A stretch of 64,000 nt of DNA. Origin: Ascaphus truei. Its lineage: Eukaryota > Chordata > Amphibia > Anura > Ascaphidae. The notes below the pieces were generated by a model. The model ran no database searches. It was not told the DNA's origin and saw nothing but the letters and a program-made list of their open reading frames with translations. Location of the stretch: NCBI GenBank assembly GCA_036426205.1, contig CM071579.1:15321576-15385575 (forward strand), given 5' to 3'. A program made the position numbers and the translations under genes. Positions 22,859 to 33,419 of the stretch are shown here, piece after piece. Position 1 is the stretch's first letter. The number at the start of each line of letters is the position of its first letter.

Positions 22859-23127
22859 CAGCGAGCGCAATGAATTAGTTTTTTAGCTGCAATGTTCAGT
22901 ATGTCTTTGCAGATTAAAATGTAGCTCGGAGTGAGGTCTCTGAAATATTAAACTTCAAAACTTACAGCTGATATTTAGAATTCATGTTTATTCCGTTTTT
23001 TGTTTATCCCCATAATTGATGTGGGGTAGCGGGTTCAAAGAGCTACAGTGTGTGGCAAGTATCACAAAAGGCTCTTCTGCCATGACATTGATTTCAGGAG
23101 GATCAATTGAAGTTGCATCCCCCATGG

Positions 23128-23307
23128 CAGTTCAATCCAATATCTCTGGAGATTAGCACTGATCATTTTCTAACACTTGATGCCAGTACAGTACACAATG
23201 CCGTAAAATACATTTTTCTGTTCCGCGTTAATGTGTAATATTGAAGTCCTAGTACATAATTCCCATGCACCAGGATCTTTGTGTACAGGTCTACCCATTA
23301 CAACAAC
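23128..23307 (+). repeat. Direct copy of part of the 24.6-25.6 kb palindrome
   Basis: About 180 bp match 24622-24800 with few changes, from CAGTTCAATCCAATATCTC to GTCTACCCATTACAACAAC. It is therefore the same element family. Confidence 0.85.
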
Positions 23308-23596
23308 ATCTATCATTAACTTTAATATTGGTCCAATAAACAGTATGACACCCTACAATAATCAGAACCCATAGCGCAATTGATACAGGGCAAAAATAGA
23401 TGAAACACTCATTGCTCTTCACCTGTGCACACATCTCGGTAAATGATGAAGCTGTACAGAAACAATGTTTGGTACCTGAGGGAAATTAAGTCCTTCGCTT
23501 AACGTCGTAGAGAGCAATGACTGATATCTTGCACTTCACAGACTGGTGCCCTAACATGTATCATGTTCCTTCACCCACCATCGTTATTCTCTATCA

Positions 23597-23826
23597 CAGG
23601 GGTGCTCAACTGTAGTCTTCAAGCCCCCACCCCACTCCCCCAACAGGTCAGGTTTTAAGGTTATCCCAGCTTCAGCACAGGCGGCTCAATCAGAGGCTCA
23701 GTCAAAGACTGAGCCCCTGATTGAGCCACCTGTGCTTAAGCAGGGACTTAGTGAGCCACCTGTGCTGAAGCAGGTATATCCTGAAAACCTTACCTGTGGG
23801 GGGGGGACTTGAGTTGAGCACCCCTG
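23597..23826. mobile_element. hAT-type MITE (CAGGGGTGCTCAACT family)
   Basis: Termini CAGGGGTGCTCAACT and GAGTTGAGCACCCCTG are inverted. Subterminal AGGTCAGGTTTTAAGG and inner GCTCAATCAG/CTGATTGAGCCACC repeats make it a near-complete palindrome. A sister copy lies at 56007-56222 and a decayed relative at 61293-61440. No coding capacity. Confidence 0.8.
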
Positions 23827-23832
23827 CACTAA

Positions 23833-24180
23833 GGCCGTGATTATACCGAAAAACGCGTGCGGCATCGCGAGGAGCGGCGCCAAAAGAACTAGCATAAATA
23901 CAATTAAAGTGCTCATACCGATGGTGACGGTCGTGGTGCGCTGTACTGCAAAGCGGAACAGCTGGGGAAGAGACTTCCAAATTTGTTTACCTCTGGCGAC
24001 GGCCGTGTCACGTGAGCGGTTCAGCCAATGAGGGCGGACCGCTCATGGCCACGCCTCTGTCACACATCCAACCACCTCTGCTCTGTCTCCCTGGTATAAT
24101 CAAGATGCCGCTCGGCGGCAACGCAGGGTGACGTCCCAGGATAGCGCTGCCGCCCTGCAGCTCTTGGTATAATTAAGGCC
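23833..24180. mobile_element. PIF/Harbinger-type MITE with TAA target duplication
   Basis: A 348-bp element flanked by TAA on both sides (23830-23832 and 24181-24183). The left end is GGCCGTGATTATACC; the right end reverse-complemented is GGCCTTAATTATACC. It is CpG-rich inside with GGTGACGTCC-like words. It lands within a few bases of the end of the hAT MITE at 23826. Confidence 0.85.
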
Positions 24181-24540
24181 TAACATAGTAAAGAGCAGAA
24201 TTTTGAATGCAAAAATAAGACACTGGCTACAACATGTTTATTTTCTCTGGACTTGTGTCACTGTGTAAGAACTGTAGCAATGCCATACACGTGATACAAA
24301 CATTGCACCGCACAGAATAACACTGAGACATCCAAGCACCAAGACTAGAGATATGCCAATGTACTCAAACGTGCTTTATAAGAAATGTTTCACAATTTCT
24401 CTGTTTGAGTGGGGTTTTTTTTGCATTAAATCAAATGATGCAAAATGTTGCCAATTTTGACACTTTCACACATGAATTGTTTCCAAAAAAATATCAGTAT
24501 GTAATGGGCCATATGACCTGCACATTGAATTTTAATGCTC

Positions 24541-24575
24541 TGGGGGGGATGGGGGGGATGGGGGGGATGGGGGAG
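24541..24575 (+). repeat. (GGGGGGGAT)n tract, potential G-quadruplex
   Basis: Four runs of five to seven G separated by AT. Confidence 0.85.
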
Positions 24576-24590
24576 ACAGTGAACCCTGCC

Positions 24591-25580
24591 TGGTTCAAGA
24601 AGCTTATCTTTTTCCAAGTGTCAGTTCAATCCAATATCTCTGGAGATTAGCACTGATCATTTTCTTACACTTGATGCCAGTACAGTACACAATGCCGTCA
24701 GATAAATTTTTCTGTTCCGCGTTAATCTGTAATATTGAAGTCCTAGTACATAATTCCCATGCACCAGGATCTTTGTGTACAGGTCTACCCATTACAACAA
24801 CAACAGTGTACAAAAATGTTAACCTTTTAGGCTGTACAAAATGTTGCATTCTATTCTTTTATAAGAGATGTGCACATTTTGGATGGTTGGCTTTGTACCG
24901 ATGCAATAGTTGAGTAATTGCACAGTTGTTCACAAAGTCATACCAATTGGACAGGTCTAGTGAAGCTTTAACTGACTTGCTACGAATATATGTGTAGGAA
25001 TGGTCTAAGATGACCAACAGAGAAGAAATCCCATAAGGTTGCACTCAACTAAATTATAACATCTTAGACCATTCCTACACATATATTAGTAGCAAGTCAG
25101 TTAAAGCTTCACTAGATACCTGTCCAATTGGTATGACTTTGTGACAAAATACTGTGCAATTAACCTCATTACCTTACGCCACACATACTATGGACAATAT
25201 CACCTTATTTACTTGCAAAATTCACCTATGTAGCATCCGTGTACACCACACACAATCCGTTTAAAACAGCCAACCATCCAAAATGTGCACTATCTTCTTA
25301 TAAAAGAATAGAATGCAACATTTTGTACAGCCTAAAGGTTAACATTTTTTGTACACTGTTGTTGTTGTAATGTAACCTGTACACAAAGATCCTGGTGCTG
25401 GGAATTAGTACTGAGGACGATTCAATTAATTACAGATTAACGCGGAACAAGAAAATTTATCTGACGGCATGTGTACTGTACTCTGGCATCAAGTGTAAGA
25501 AGAATAGATATCAGCGTCTAATCTCCATCCGAGAATATTGGATTGAACTGACAACTTGGAAAAAGATAAGCTTCTTGAAC
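24591..25580. repeat. Large compound palindrome, arms over 400 bp
   Basis: The left arm (24591-25012) and right arm (25060-25580) are inverted copies around a 47-bp spacer. Shared words in opposite orientation include AAGAAGCTTATCTTTTTCC, TTAATCTGTAATATTGA and GTCTAAGATG. The right arm carries roughly 100 bp extra near 25160-25262. The spacer plus its flank recurs inverted at 25803-25866. This looks like a fold-back element or two element copies joined head to head. The transposon class is not clear. Confidence 0.85.
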
Positions 25581-25802
25581 CGACACTCTTGTAACCAGCC
25601 AGGTTCACACAACCACTGGTCTCTCCACACCACCCCCACACACTGTCCTTTTAAGATAACTTTTATATATAAGCTAAAACTATAAATAGATTTCAAATAG
25701 AAGAGTAAATTTATGTAATATTAAATAATTTTTTGTTTTGTGTTTTAAACCTTCTGGTTACCCATATGGCTTGCAAATTAGTTCTATTTACTCAGAGTTA
25801 TA

Positions 25803-25866
25803 ATTTAGTTGAGTGCAACCTTATGGGATTTCTTCTCTGTTGGTCATCTTAGACCATTCCTACACA
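25803..25866 (-). repeat. Inverted copy of the palindrome centre
   Basis: It matches the complement of 24993-25055, including GGTTGCACTCAACTAAATTA seen on the opposite strand. Confidence 0.85.
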
Positions 25867-25869
25867 TAA

Positions 25870-26460
25870 TGTGACTATTTCCCATGCACCACTTTTTACC
25901 TATGTGATTTGAATATTAAGGTTGAGCAGTGGTTATACATTTCCTATTGCTACGAATATATCAAAGTGCGGGAGTGTATATATAGTTTGTAACATAAATA
26001 GAGGTCCATAATAGGGAGAGTAGTGATGTAGGAGGAGCAGGGAGAATGGTGGTTATAGCACAGATCATCAGGATGCAGAACACTATAATCTGTATACAGT
26101 AGGCAAGGACTAAGGTGCAATCAATTAGCTTGCTGCAGCAGGAAATATTGAAAGCTTAAATCACAATAACTAATTCCCCATGCGACAAGTAAGGCCTTTA
26201 GCTCTCCACCTCTCAGGCAGATCAATGCACCTGAAAAGGTCACAGCAGTAATAATAGAATTAGGTGAATTATGAGGATTTTTTTACAAAGTTGGGATTAG
26301 CGTTTGGGTGAGACACTTTCTGGAGTTACATTAAGCAAAAATCTCAACTGAATCTGAATGAAGTGATTGAGTATTTGCACACAGACATGATTCCATATCT
26401 CATGATTTAGCTGAGATTATGATATATGGGTCTCAGAACAAGAAAAGAAAACACAAAAAT
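25870..26460. other. Intron, unassigned
   Basis: Nothing recognised. Confidence 0.35.
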
Positions 26461-26960
26461 GGCTAAAATTAAAGAGGCAATCCAAGCAGCACTTAAAAAA
26501 AAAAAATATATATATATATTTTAATATATGCCGCCTTTGAACACCTTTCTCGAACATTAATTACCTAAGCTGCCGATCGATTAGTTCTTCCTTGATCGAT
26601 CAGCAAAGATCCTGCTTCCCAGGGTTCACTAAATGGCCGCCTTTCTGTTTCAATCAATCCTTCAGTCGGTGTAATTTAACAGTTAAAATGTATCCTGATA
26701 TTACTAAGGTAACAGCTCAAAGTGCTGACAACATTGGCAACAAATGATCACAAACAGGAAAGTGTTGCAAAAATCTTGCACAGCTGGGGAGGTGTGCTAT
26801 TTTCGAGGTGTGCTAACACCAGCTATAGAAATCAAACGATGCTCAGTATATTAAAACTCACTAAAAATGGCACTACGAGTTGACTTTAAAAAAAATATAT
26901 AAAAAATATATAGTAAGTTTTAACTAAGACTACAGAACTGATTTACTTAAAAAAAACACA
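26461..26960. repeat. Dispersed repeat R2
   Basis: It shares ATTGGCAACAAATGATCAC, CTCACTAAAAATGGCA-like and ACTACAGAACTGATTTA-like words, in the same order, with 53040-53360. Its left part recurs at 20500-20680. A (TA)n run lies at 26506-26520. Class unknown. Confidence 0.6.
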
Positions 26961-27114
26961 CATTTAGGATATTGCATAAATTTGTCATTTAAGACTGAAA
27001 GCAGTATTTTACATGTTCTCTATAATTGTTACACTGTAGTTGCCAAATATGTTAACAGTTACCTTTCAGCAACTTTGGCTCATCTTTTTATGCCTGATTG
27101 TTTGGTTCTTTGCT

Positions 27115-27625
27115 GTTGTCAAGGGTTGTTCTATGACTGGGGTGGATCCCAGTGGCAGGAATAGCAGGGAGCGTGGTCGGGGTCACAAGCAGAGGTTGGA
27201 TGAAGGCGGCAGATAGCGTGGTCGGGGTCACAAGCAGAGGTCAGAGGCAGGTGGCAGGTAGCGGGGTCAGGGTCCCAAGCAGAGGTTGGAGGCAGGCAGC
27301 AGGTAGCATGGTCAGGGTCACAAGCAGAGGTCGAAGGCAGATAGCATGGTCAGGGTCACAAGCAGAGGTCAGAAATGAGGAGACTGGAACAGGAGTATAG
27401 CAATAGCAACAGCCGTTAACACAAGAACCTAGCAGGAGCTGAGGAACCAGTGTAAACAGGCACTGACAGACAGGAAGGGGAACTTTATATAGGCAGGCTG
27501 AGAGTAGAGCACAGGTGCAGAGGTGTCAGGTTACAGGGTCTGGAATGTTCCTTGAGTGAGCTAGCAGAGCAGCAGCAGTCCCACTGGATAGGCATGGGTA
27601 CTGCAGGGTAGAACATGACAGCTGT
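27115..27625 (+). mobile_element. LTR/leader-like block with 51-bp-type minisatellite
   Basis: From 27170 to 27370, GGTCACAAGCAGAGGT recurs about five times with spacing near 40-60 bp. The following AACTTTATATAGGCAGGC and Gly-rich repeat structure resemble LTR or leader regions of amphibian gypsy elements. The repeat is certain; the LTR identity is an inference without matching ends. Confidence 0.45.
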
Positions 27626-28759
27626 CCTTAGCCAAGCTGTTGTTCAGTACCAAAGTTACCTGTTTTTTGCTGCCTTACTGGTATTCATTCTTGGAGGAAG
27701 TGAGTAGGCATAGAGCACTGAACCCCATCATGTAAATGTTTCTTAGCAACAGAAGCATCTAAATTCATAATGACCTCATCAGTCACACCATTACAATATG
27801 AAAATTGGTTGTTGGGTTGAATTGACCACATATACAATACACCACTTGAAAACATATTCCACTAAACTCTGTATTTAACTATGCATTTATTTTACAATTG
27901 ACAATTCCAAACCGCTTTGTCCTAAGTGTATTTACAGGCACATTGCCAACATTTAAGGAGGATACTCTCTTAGTATTATACAATGACCCACGGGAACAGA
28001 GAACACAGATGCCTAACAAATATTCTCAAGCATTTTCAGGGGATTGACACAAGTTTAAATCAAATCAAAGCCACTTAAGAATGAACCTTTATGCCATTAG
28101 ATTTGTTCTGCATTCCTTGCAGGTAAAATAAGGTGTGATCTTTTATGCAAACACCATTCTTGGTGTTACTTCCCCCCCCCCCCCCCATATGCTGACATTT
28201 CATTTATAGGAGATGTCTCTCATAGTCAAATTAAGGTTTGAGATTTAAACAGATAACAATGAATGAATGAGCTAGTATAACATATTGCCCATATTATTAG
28301 TAGATATTGCTCATTATGCTTTGCATTGCTGATAGAATTACAAATTAGACCTGACATGTAGAGAAAAAACCTTCCGGCTGCCAATCTGTTTTCAGTTGTT
28401 TCAATAGAGTGATCCTATCAGTCAAGTTCACCCGCTGCTCCCTGACAGCCCTTGTGCCCTCTTCTCCTCCCAGCACAAGACTGACTAAATGTGATACTCC
28501 AACTTGAAAGGCTCAGGAAGGGGCGGGCTCATGGACTGTACCAATCTTGCATAGGCTTACACAGGCCATGAGTCACCACCTTACTTCCTTCACTTACAAG
28601 TGGGGCATAAGGGGGGTGGGGGGTCACTGGCCTATAGATTAACCTGTTTCTGCCCTGAACATACTAGGGGCTTACATAACAGATAGGCTATGTGAGAAAG
28701 ATAGGTATTATGGGACATACCCTGTTACATAACCTTGAAAAAACTTCAAGCACAAGGTA
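27626..28759. other. Intron, unassigned
   Basis: Contains a poly-C run at 28171-28186. No exon recognised. Confidence 0.35.
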
Positions 28760-29070
28760 ATAACCATGGATGGGTGGAACATTCCAAATCCGTTTCCTGG
28801 AATTCTGTGGATGATTATGACAAAATCCATCCCGACCACTAAAATCCGTCTGGCGACTCTTATTACATTTGAAAGGTCTCTCTCCTGCTCTCCCTCTCAT
28901 GTTATCAATGTTCAGATTCTTAAAAGTCCTCCCGGAAACAGATCGTTTTCTGTCTCCGAAGAAGAAAAAACTTCAAAATGGTGGTTTGGCCTTTTTGGGA
29001 GTGATATGCGGATTACTCGGTACAAAGGAACCGGCCGATCTAAGTCAGATTCCAATCCACAAATAAATAA
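28760..29070. mobile_element. AATCCG-rich MITE-like repeat
   Basis: CAAATCCG, AAAATCCATCC and AAAGGAACCGGCCGATC match the complement of parts of 46680-46740 and resemble 2656-2884. Confidence 0.45.
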
Positions 29071-29374
29071 ATCGCCTGCCTCAAGTAATAACCATGATTG
29101 TCCATTGACGGCCGTTCAAATGATTGCCTTTCAATTGCCCCTGTCGCATGCACGTCAGTGAATCTTCTCCATAGACTTACAATGTATGAATTCATAAACT
29201 GAGAGAAAACAGCTAGCTCATTAAAACATACAATGTATACATCATATTAGGTATTGATGGGAATGATGGGAAAATTGCACAACAATACACAGTTCTGAGA
29301 AGTGCATGCTTTCTGCCTAGTTACATATGAAGATTATCAGAATAAAGACTTCCCATCTGTGTAGAAAGATAAGT

Positions 29375-30118
29375 TGTAATGTATGTCTTTATTTATATAG
29401 CACCATTAATGTACATACTGCACCGACACACTTTATTCGAGCAAATACCCGGTATGTACCTGGCAGATACCTGGAATGCGCCGCTCCTCACCTCTGACAA
29501 GCCCCGTTGCATTTGCCTTCCCAGCCTGGGTTCATGCCTGGCTGATGGGCGGCTGATCTGTTAAATGATAATGATTAGGATTTAATAGGCTGCAATGCTT
29601 CGCGTGTCTACCAGATGGCATAAATTCCTGAATTGTAATGCAGTATATATATATATACTGTGCAGTATTGCAGCCAACGGGAATAAAATGCTTCAATCCC
29701 TGCCGGAAAATAACTCAATGCACTCGGGCAGAAAACAGTCACAAACCTCAATACACCCGGGTATACCCGAATTCGTGGGACTAGCCGAGCTCGAATAAAG
29801 TGTGTCGCCAGTGTAGCGCTTCACAGTAGTAATACAATTGACAATCATATAAATACCACATAATTCAAATAACATATCATGGGAATAAGTGCTTCAGACA
29901 TAAAAGTAACATTTAGGAAAAGGAGTCCCTGCTCCGAGGAGCTTACAATCTAATTGGCAGGAGGAACTTACAAATACAGTAGGAGGGCATTCTGGTAAGT
30001 GCATCTGCAAGGGGCCAAGCTTTATGTATCAGGTGTATAGTGTTAGCCACAGAGCTACTCAAATGCTTCATTAAGCAGGTTTGTTTTAAGGTGGGTCTTA
30101 AAGGTTGATAGAGCTTAA
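29375..30118 (-). mobile_element. L2-type LINE 3' end, minus strand, split by a 396-bp MITE
   Basis: The + strand begins TGTCTTTATTTATATAGCAC, the complement of the L2 3' terminus at 44790. After the MITE it resumes with GCGCTTCACAGTAGTAATAC and continues to CCGAGGAGCTTACAATCTAA. It then runs into the longer tail shared with 38640-38990. It has no coding part. The split at 29416-29417 shows the order of insertion. Confidence 0.8.
29418..29813 (+). mobile_element. 396-bp Tc1/mariner-type MITE, copy 1
   Basis: Ends are CTGCACCGACACACTTTATT and the complement of CACTGGCGACACACTTTATT, continuing to CGAGC. A TA target duplication flanks it (29416-29417 and 29814-29815). It interrupts an L2 tail at a TA dinucleotide that other L2 tails in this window have uninterrupted. 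An internal TA run and a pair of GTGCAG/CTGCAA-type words are shared with copy 2. No transposase is encoded. Confidence 0.9.
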
Positions 30119-30431
30119 ATGTAGATTATATTAATACAGCAGATAATTATATAAACTATGCTACCATGACCACCATAGTAATCTCATTGGCTCTCACTGT
30201 TTAGTATAGTTGAAGATATCCCTTTGTACTTGTGTGAGTGCCTCACCATATCTTTATATTACGTCTTAATTTTTTGTTGTTGTATCCTAATTGCTTTTTT
30301 TATGGTTTTATATGTATTTAAGCATTTTTTTCATGCTTCTTTATGTTATTTTTGCATATTTTTTTTTTTTTTTTTTAAAAGCGGATGTTTTTACATAATT
30401 TCTTATTCACTTTAACTCCTGCTCTGTTTAG

Positions 30432-30509
30432 GGTGGAAAGATATGCAGATTACATCACACCAATTCGACAATGATAAACAAGCGTGCGGAATTAGAACCA
30501 AGTATTCAG
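30432..30509 (+). CDS. Coding exon (penultimate seen) of the unidentified gene
   Basis: A 78-bp exon of 26 codons, phase 0 at both ends. The acceptor is CTGCTCTGTTTAG; the donor is CAG|GTACTA. It encodes GGKICRLHHTNSTMINKR and a short acidic end. It continues the hydrophilic tail from 18656-18748 and joins in frame to 31290 across a 780-bp intron. That intron contains the SINE at 30846-31095. No motif assigned. Confidence 0.65.
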
Positions 30510-30845
30510 GTACTATGCTTCTCTTTAAAGTAGTGGCTTCTCCTTAAACGAGCAATACTAGACAGCTAAAAAGCATTCCAATATAGAATTGAAGCAGGGG
30601 ATACTTAACTCTGTAGTAGGTCCGGTCGCTGCTCCAGCTCAGCAAGCAAGACTTTCAGGTTTGAGGCTCCCGTGTCACATGGGCCAATAGGAAGCCGCAC
30701 CGTTGATGTAATTGCTTCCTATTGGCCCGCAGGGCTGGAAATATCTGAACAGCAGACACAAAGTGAACCCTGGTAGCCGAGCAGACTACTGGCACCTAGT
30801 TTGCAGATAAGTATCTACGGAATAGAAAAAAAGAACAAACAGCGC

Positions 30846-31095
30846 ACAACTCTCATAGTGATGTGAAAAGGTGGTGACACAGAGTTCAATTCCTGGTGTT
30901 AGCTCCTTGCGACCTTGGGCCAGTCACTTTACCTCCCTGTGCCTCAGGCACCAAAAACATAGATTGTTAGTTCATCTGGTTAGGGACTGTGTTTGTAGAA
31001 ATCATATGCACTGCATACAGTGTTCACTATTACATAACAGAAGTGCTTTGCGTCCCATTGGGAGGAATGTGCAATAAAGGTATTATTATATTTGA
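30846..31095 (+). mobile_element. tRNA-like SINE with L2-like tail
   Basis: AGTTCAATTCCTGG at about 30883 is a good RNA polymerase III B box. GACCTTGGGCCAGTCACTTT and CTGTGCCTCAGGCACC follow, the usual SINE core. The 3' end GTGCAATAAAGGTATTATTA resembles an L2-type tail. A box A is not clear. Confidence 0.65.
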
Positions 31096-31289
31096 TAAAC
31101 CCAAATGAGAAAATTGTGAATTTGTCAACATTAGGGTTTTTATTGGGTTGATACATGATCAAGAATGTGTTCCTGTCATCTATTTTGCGCTTATTCTGAA
31201 CTGTATATCCATTCCATGAATTGTAATCTGTGTGTGCGGATCATTATAAAATATGTCCTTTTAATCCCCCCCTTTTTTTTCCTTACCAG

Positions 31290-31394
31290 CAATTACATGG
31301 ACCTCCCTGGATCAAACCTGAAGATAAAAAGTCAACAGATGAGCACAGGAGCAATGATGGAAATATGAATATTACGGGAGAAAAATCACTTTAA
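31290..31394 (+). CDS. Terminal coding exon of the unidentified gene
   Basis: The acceptor is a long pyrimidine tract ending TTCCTTACCAG. Thirty-four codons start QLHGPPWIKPEDKK and end ITGEKSL, then TAA at 31392-31394. The segment is charged and Asn/Ser-rich. An AATAAA begins at 31395, the base after the stop. The other two exons fit it in phase, giving 91 residues of C-terminal tail. A transmembrane receptor or channel tail, a kinase tail or another scaffold are all possible; I recognise none. Confidence 0.65.
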   Translation, partial: QLHGPPWIKPEDKKSTDEHRSNDGNMNITGEKSL

Positions 31395-31400
31395 AATAAA
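31395..31400 (+). promoter_or_regulatory. Polyadenylation hexamer abutting the stop codon
   Basis: AATAAA directly follows the TAA stop. If used, the 3' UTR would be only about 20-30 bases. The AT-rich 31400-31850 could instead be a longer 3' UTR. Confidence 0.4.
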
Positions 31401-32050
31401 GTCACAAAAAGTTTATAACTTTCAGTCGTCTTCAGTTTCTTTTAATCCGAAAAGCATGGAGATGTACTAAGTTTCTAGTGCATGTTATTTTCCCACTAAA
31501 TTATGAATGTTTGTAAACTAGTCTTGAAAAAGTTCAAACAATAATAGATTTGTTAATAGGTTTTTAGCAATAATCAAATAGAATTGGATGTTTGAAGAAA
31601 AGCTTTGTAAGACAGTTAACATTTTGAAAAATGTTGTAGTAGATTGTTTTTTTGTTTTTTTTTGCATACTATAAATCTGTTTTATACACATTGGTATTAA
31701 GAGATTTTATTTCTGAGTACAGCTATAACTAAAACAGATGTTATTCAGACAGAAACTGTTTAAGTCTTTGTACATGATAGAAGAAGATTTTAAAGCAGTC
31801 TGAAGAAGAAGAATATGCTATTTTGGTCGCGGTCTGTACTGACAGGAAACAATGCTTGTTCGGATTGTCAATATCACCCACGAAAATACACATAGACACA
31901 GCCACACCACTTGTTAGTTAGATTTGTTTATTGATACTTAGCTTCAGGTAAACAGCTAACAGCAATCAGGATACTATATTTGGTCGACCAGGGACCCCCC
32001 ACATCTCTCCTCAGTTGTCTCGGGCACAAATACAGTAATCGCTGTCAAGT
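31401..32050. other. Probable 3' UTR then unassigned sequence
   Basis: AT-rich, non-repetitive sequence to about 31850 fits a 3' UTR. Beyond it no feature is clear. Confidence 0.35.
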
Positions 32051-32054
32051 TTGT

Positions 32055-32730
32055 AATGGGTGAGGTTCTACTTTCCTATTGGAGGTTGTTTGAGAGGAAC
32101 CTGACGAAGCTTATTGCGAAACATGTTGTTCCCTGCCGGAGCTCATTGAGAGAGGGACCCAGCACACTACAGGACATCCGGTGCAGATCCCCTCTTCCAG
32201 TTCCACTGCCGGACGCGCCAGTGGGAACAAGAATGGAGGAGGAGACAGTGCAGGAGTGTACCGAGTGGCTGAGGCTGGGCCATTTTATTTGACTTCAAGT
32301 GTGAGTGTAGTCCTTGTGTTTGCTTCATTTCATTTTATTTCATTGTGTCTTAGTATAATTTATTTCATTTTGTCATAGATTGTTCTATACATTTTATGGT
32401 TCACTACATGTTTGCATTTCACATGCTTATGTCTCCACTGTATACCCATTAAAGACCTTTTTTATTGTTGTTAACCCTTGTTGGCATACACTCCTTTTGG
32501 TCATCTGGGAAACGGGGAGAGGAGACACTCACACACTACACCCATCGGGGGATAATTCTGCTGAGACAACCCAGACACCATCCATACAGGACATCACCCT
32601 CTGAGGACAAGGACTCACATCAGGCCGTGTGAGTTTTATGTATATTGAGACTCCAGCATATGAGTCTGTAATAAATCCACTACAGTCAGCGTTGAGGGAG
32701 AGACACCACACAAGCCCGTGTGAGTCACTG
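32055..32730 (+). mobile_element. Penelope-like repeat
   Basis: It contains a hammerhead-like core (32101-32121) followed by GAAACATGTTGTTCCC and a mixed, non-coding tail with ATTAAAGACC. This resembles terminal regions of Penelope-like elements. No GIY-YIG or reverse transcriptase segment is seen. Confidence 0.45.
32098..32132 (+). ncRNA. Hammerhead-like core, degenerate
   Basis: CTGACGA at 32101-32107, a weak GC/GC stem II, GAAAC at 32118-32122. No cleavage triplet with pairing stem I could be found, so activity is unlikely. Confidence 0.35.
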
Positions 32731-33419
32731 AATCCATAATTTTATGTATTCTTTGATTAGTTAAAGTGGAAAACCTATTATCAACCCCTCCAGCATTATC
32801 CTCCTCCTTGCTCCCACCCCCTGCCCTCACCCCCCTCCCCCTTTCCCCACCCACCCCCCCTCTTCCCCCATCCCCCACATGTATATCTAATACACTGAGA
32901 TTTTAATTCCTTTTAATTCCTTTTTATCCATATCCTTTTATTTTCATTCGGTTCCATCGACATCGGGAGGCCCGTGAGGTTTGCGCTGACTATCTTCACA
33001 CCACATCTACTTTCCTATTCCCAGGACAAAGCTTATGTGCCGCCCCCTACCGAAACTAACACATTCACTGGAACTTTAACTATTTGAGTACCAGTAAGTG
33101 TTTACTAAGAACTTGACTAAGGCAGTCACTGAAAAAGAGAAACTAAGCTGAAGCAGTTTCTGCACTGAAGCAGTCACTGAAGCTGTTTAAAACACACAAT
33201 TACAGTAACAGTAAGCATTTAAACTAAACACGTTACACACTGAAAGTTAACCCTTACATTCCTAGGCCATCAGAAACAAGACAAACTCCATTCTCCTTAC
33301 ATGGCTGTCTTGTCACGACAAAGTCCCCACCGGCGTTTGGTCACCAAGGGACCCATCGCCACAATTGCTTCACGGCTGGACACTCACCGCCAGCCGTTTT
33401 GCCAATAAGGTAAGTTAAT
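32731..33419. other. Unassigned; C-rich block and LTR-like words
   Basis: A C-rich run lies at 32810-32880. Sequence to 33419 may be the left part of the element containing the minisatellite. No terminal repeats established. Confidence 0.3.

Noticed and set aside
24405..24650. Frame with GlyGlyMet repeats
   Set aside because: By-product of the G-rich tract at 24541.
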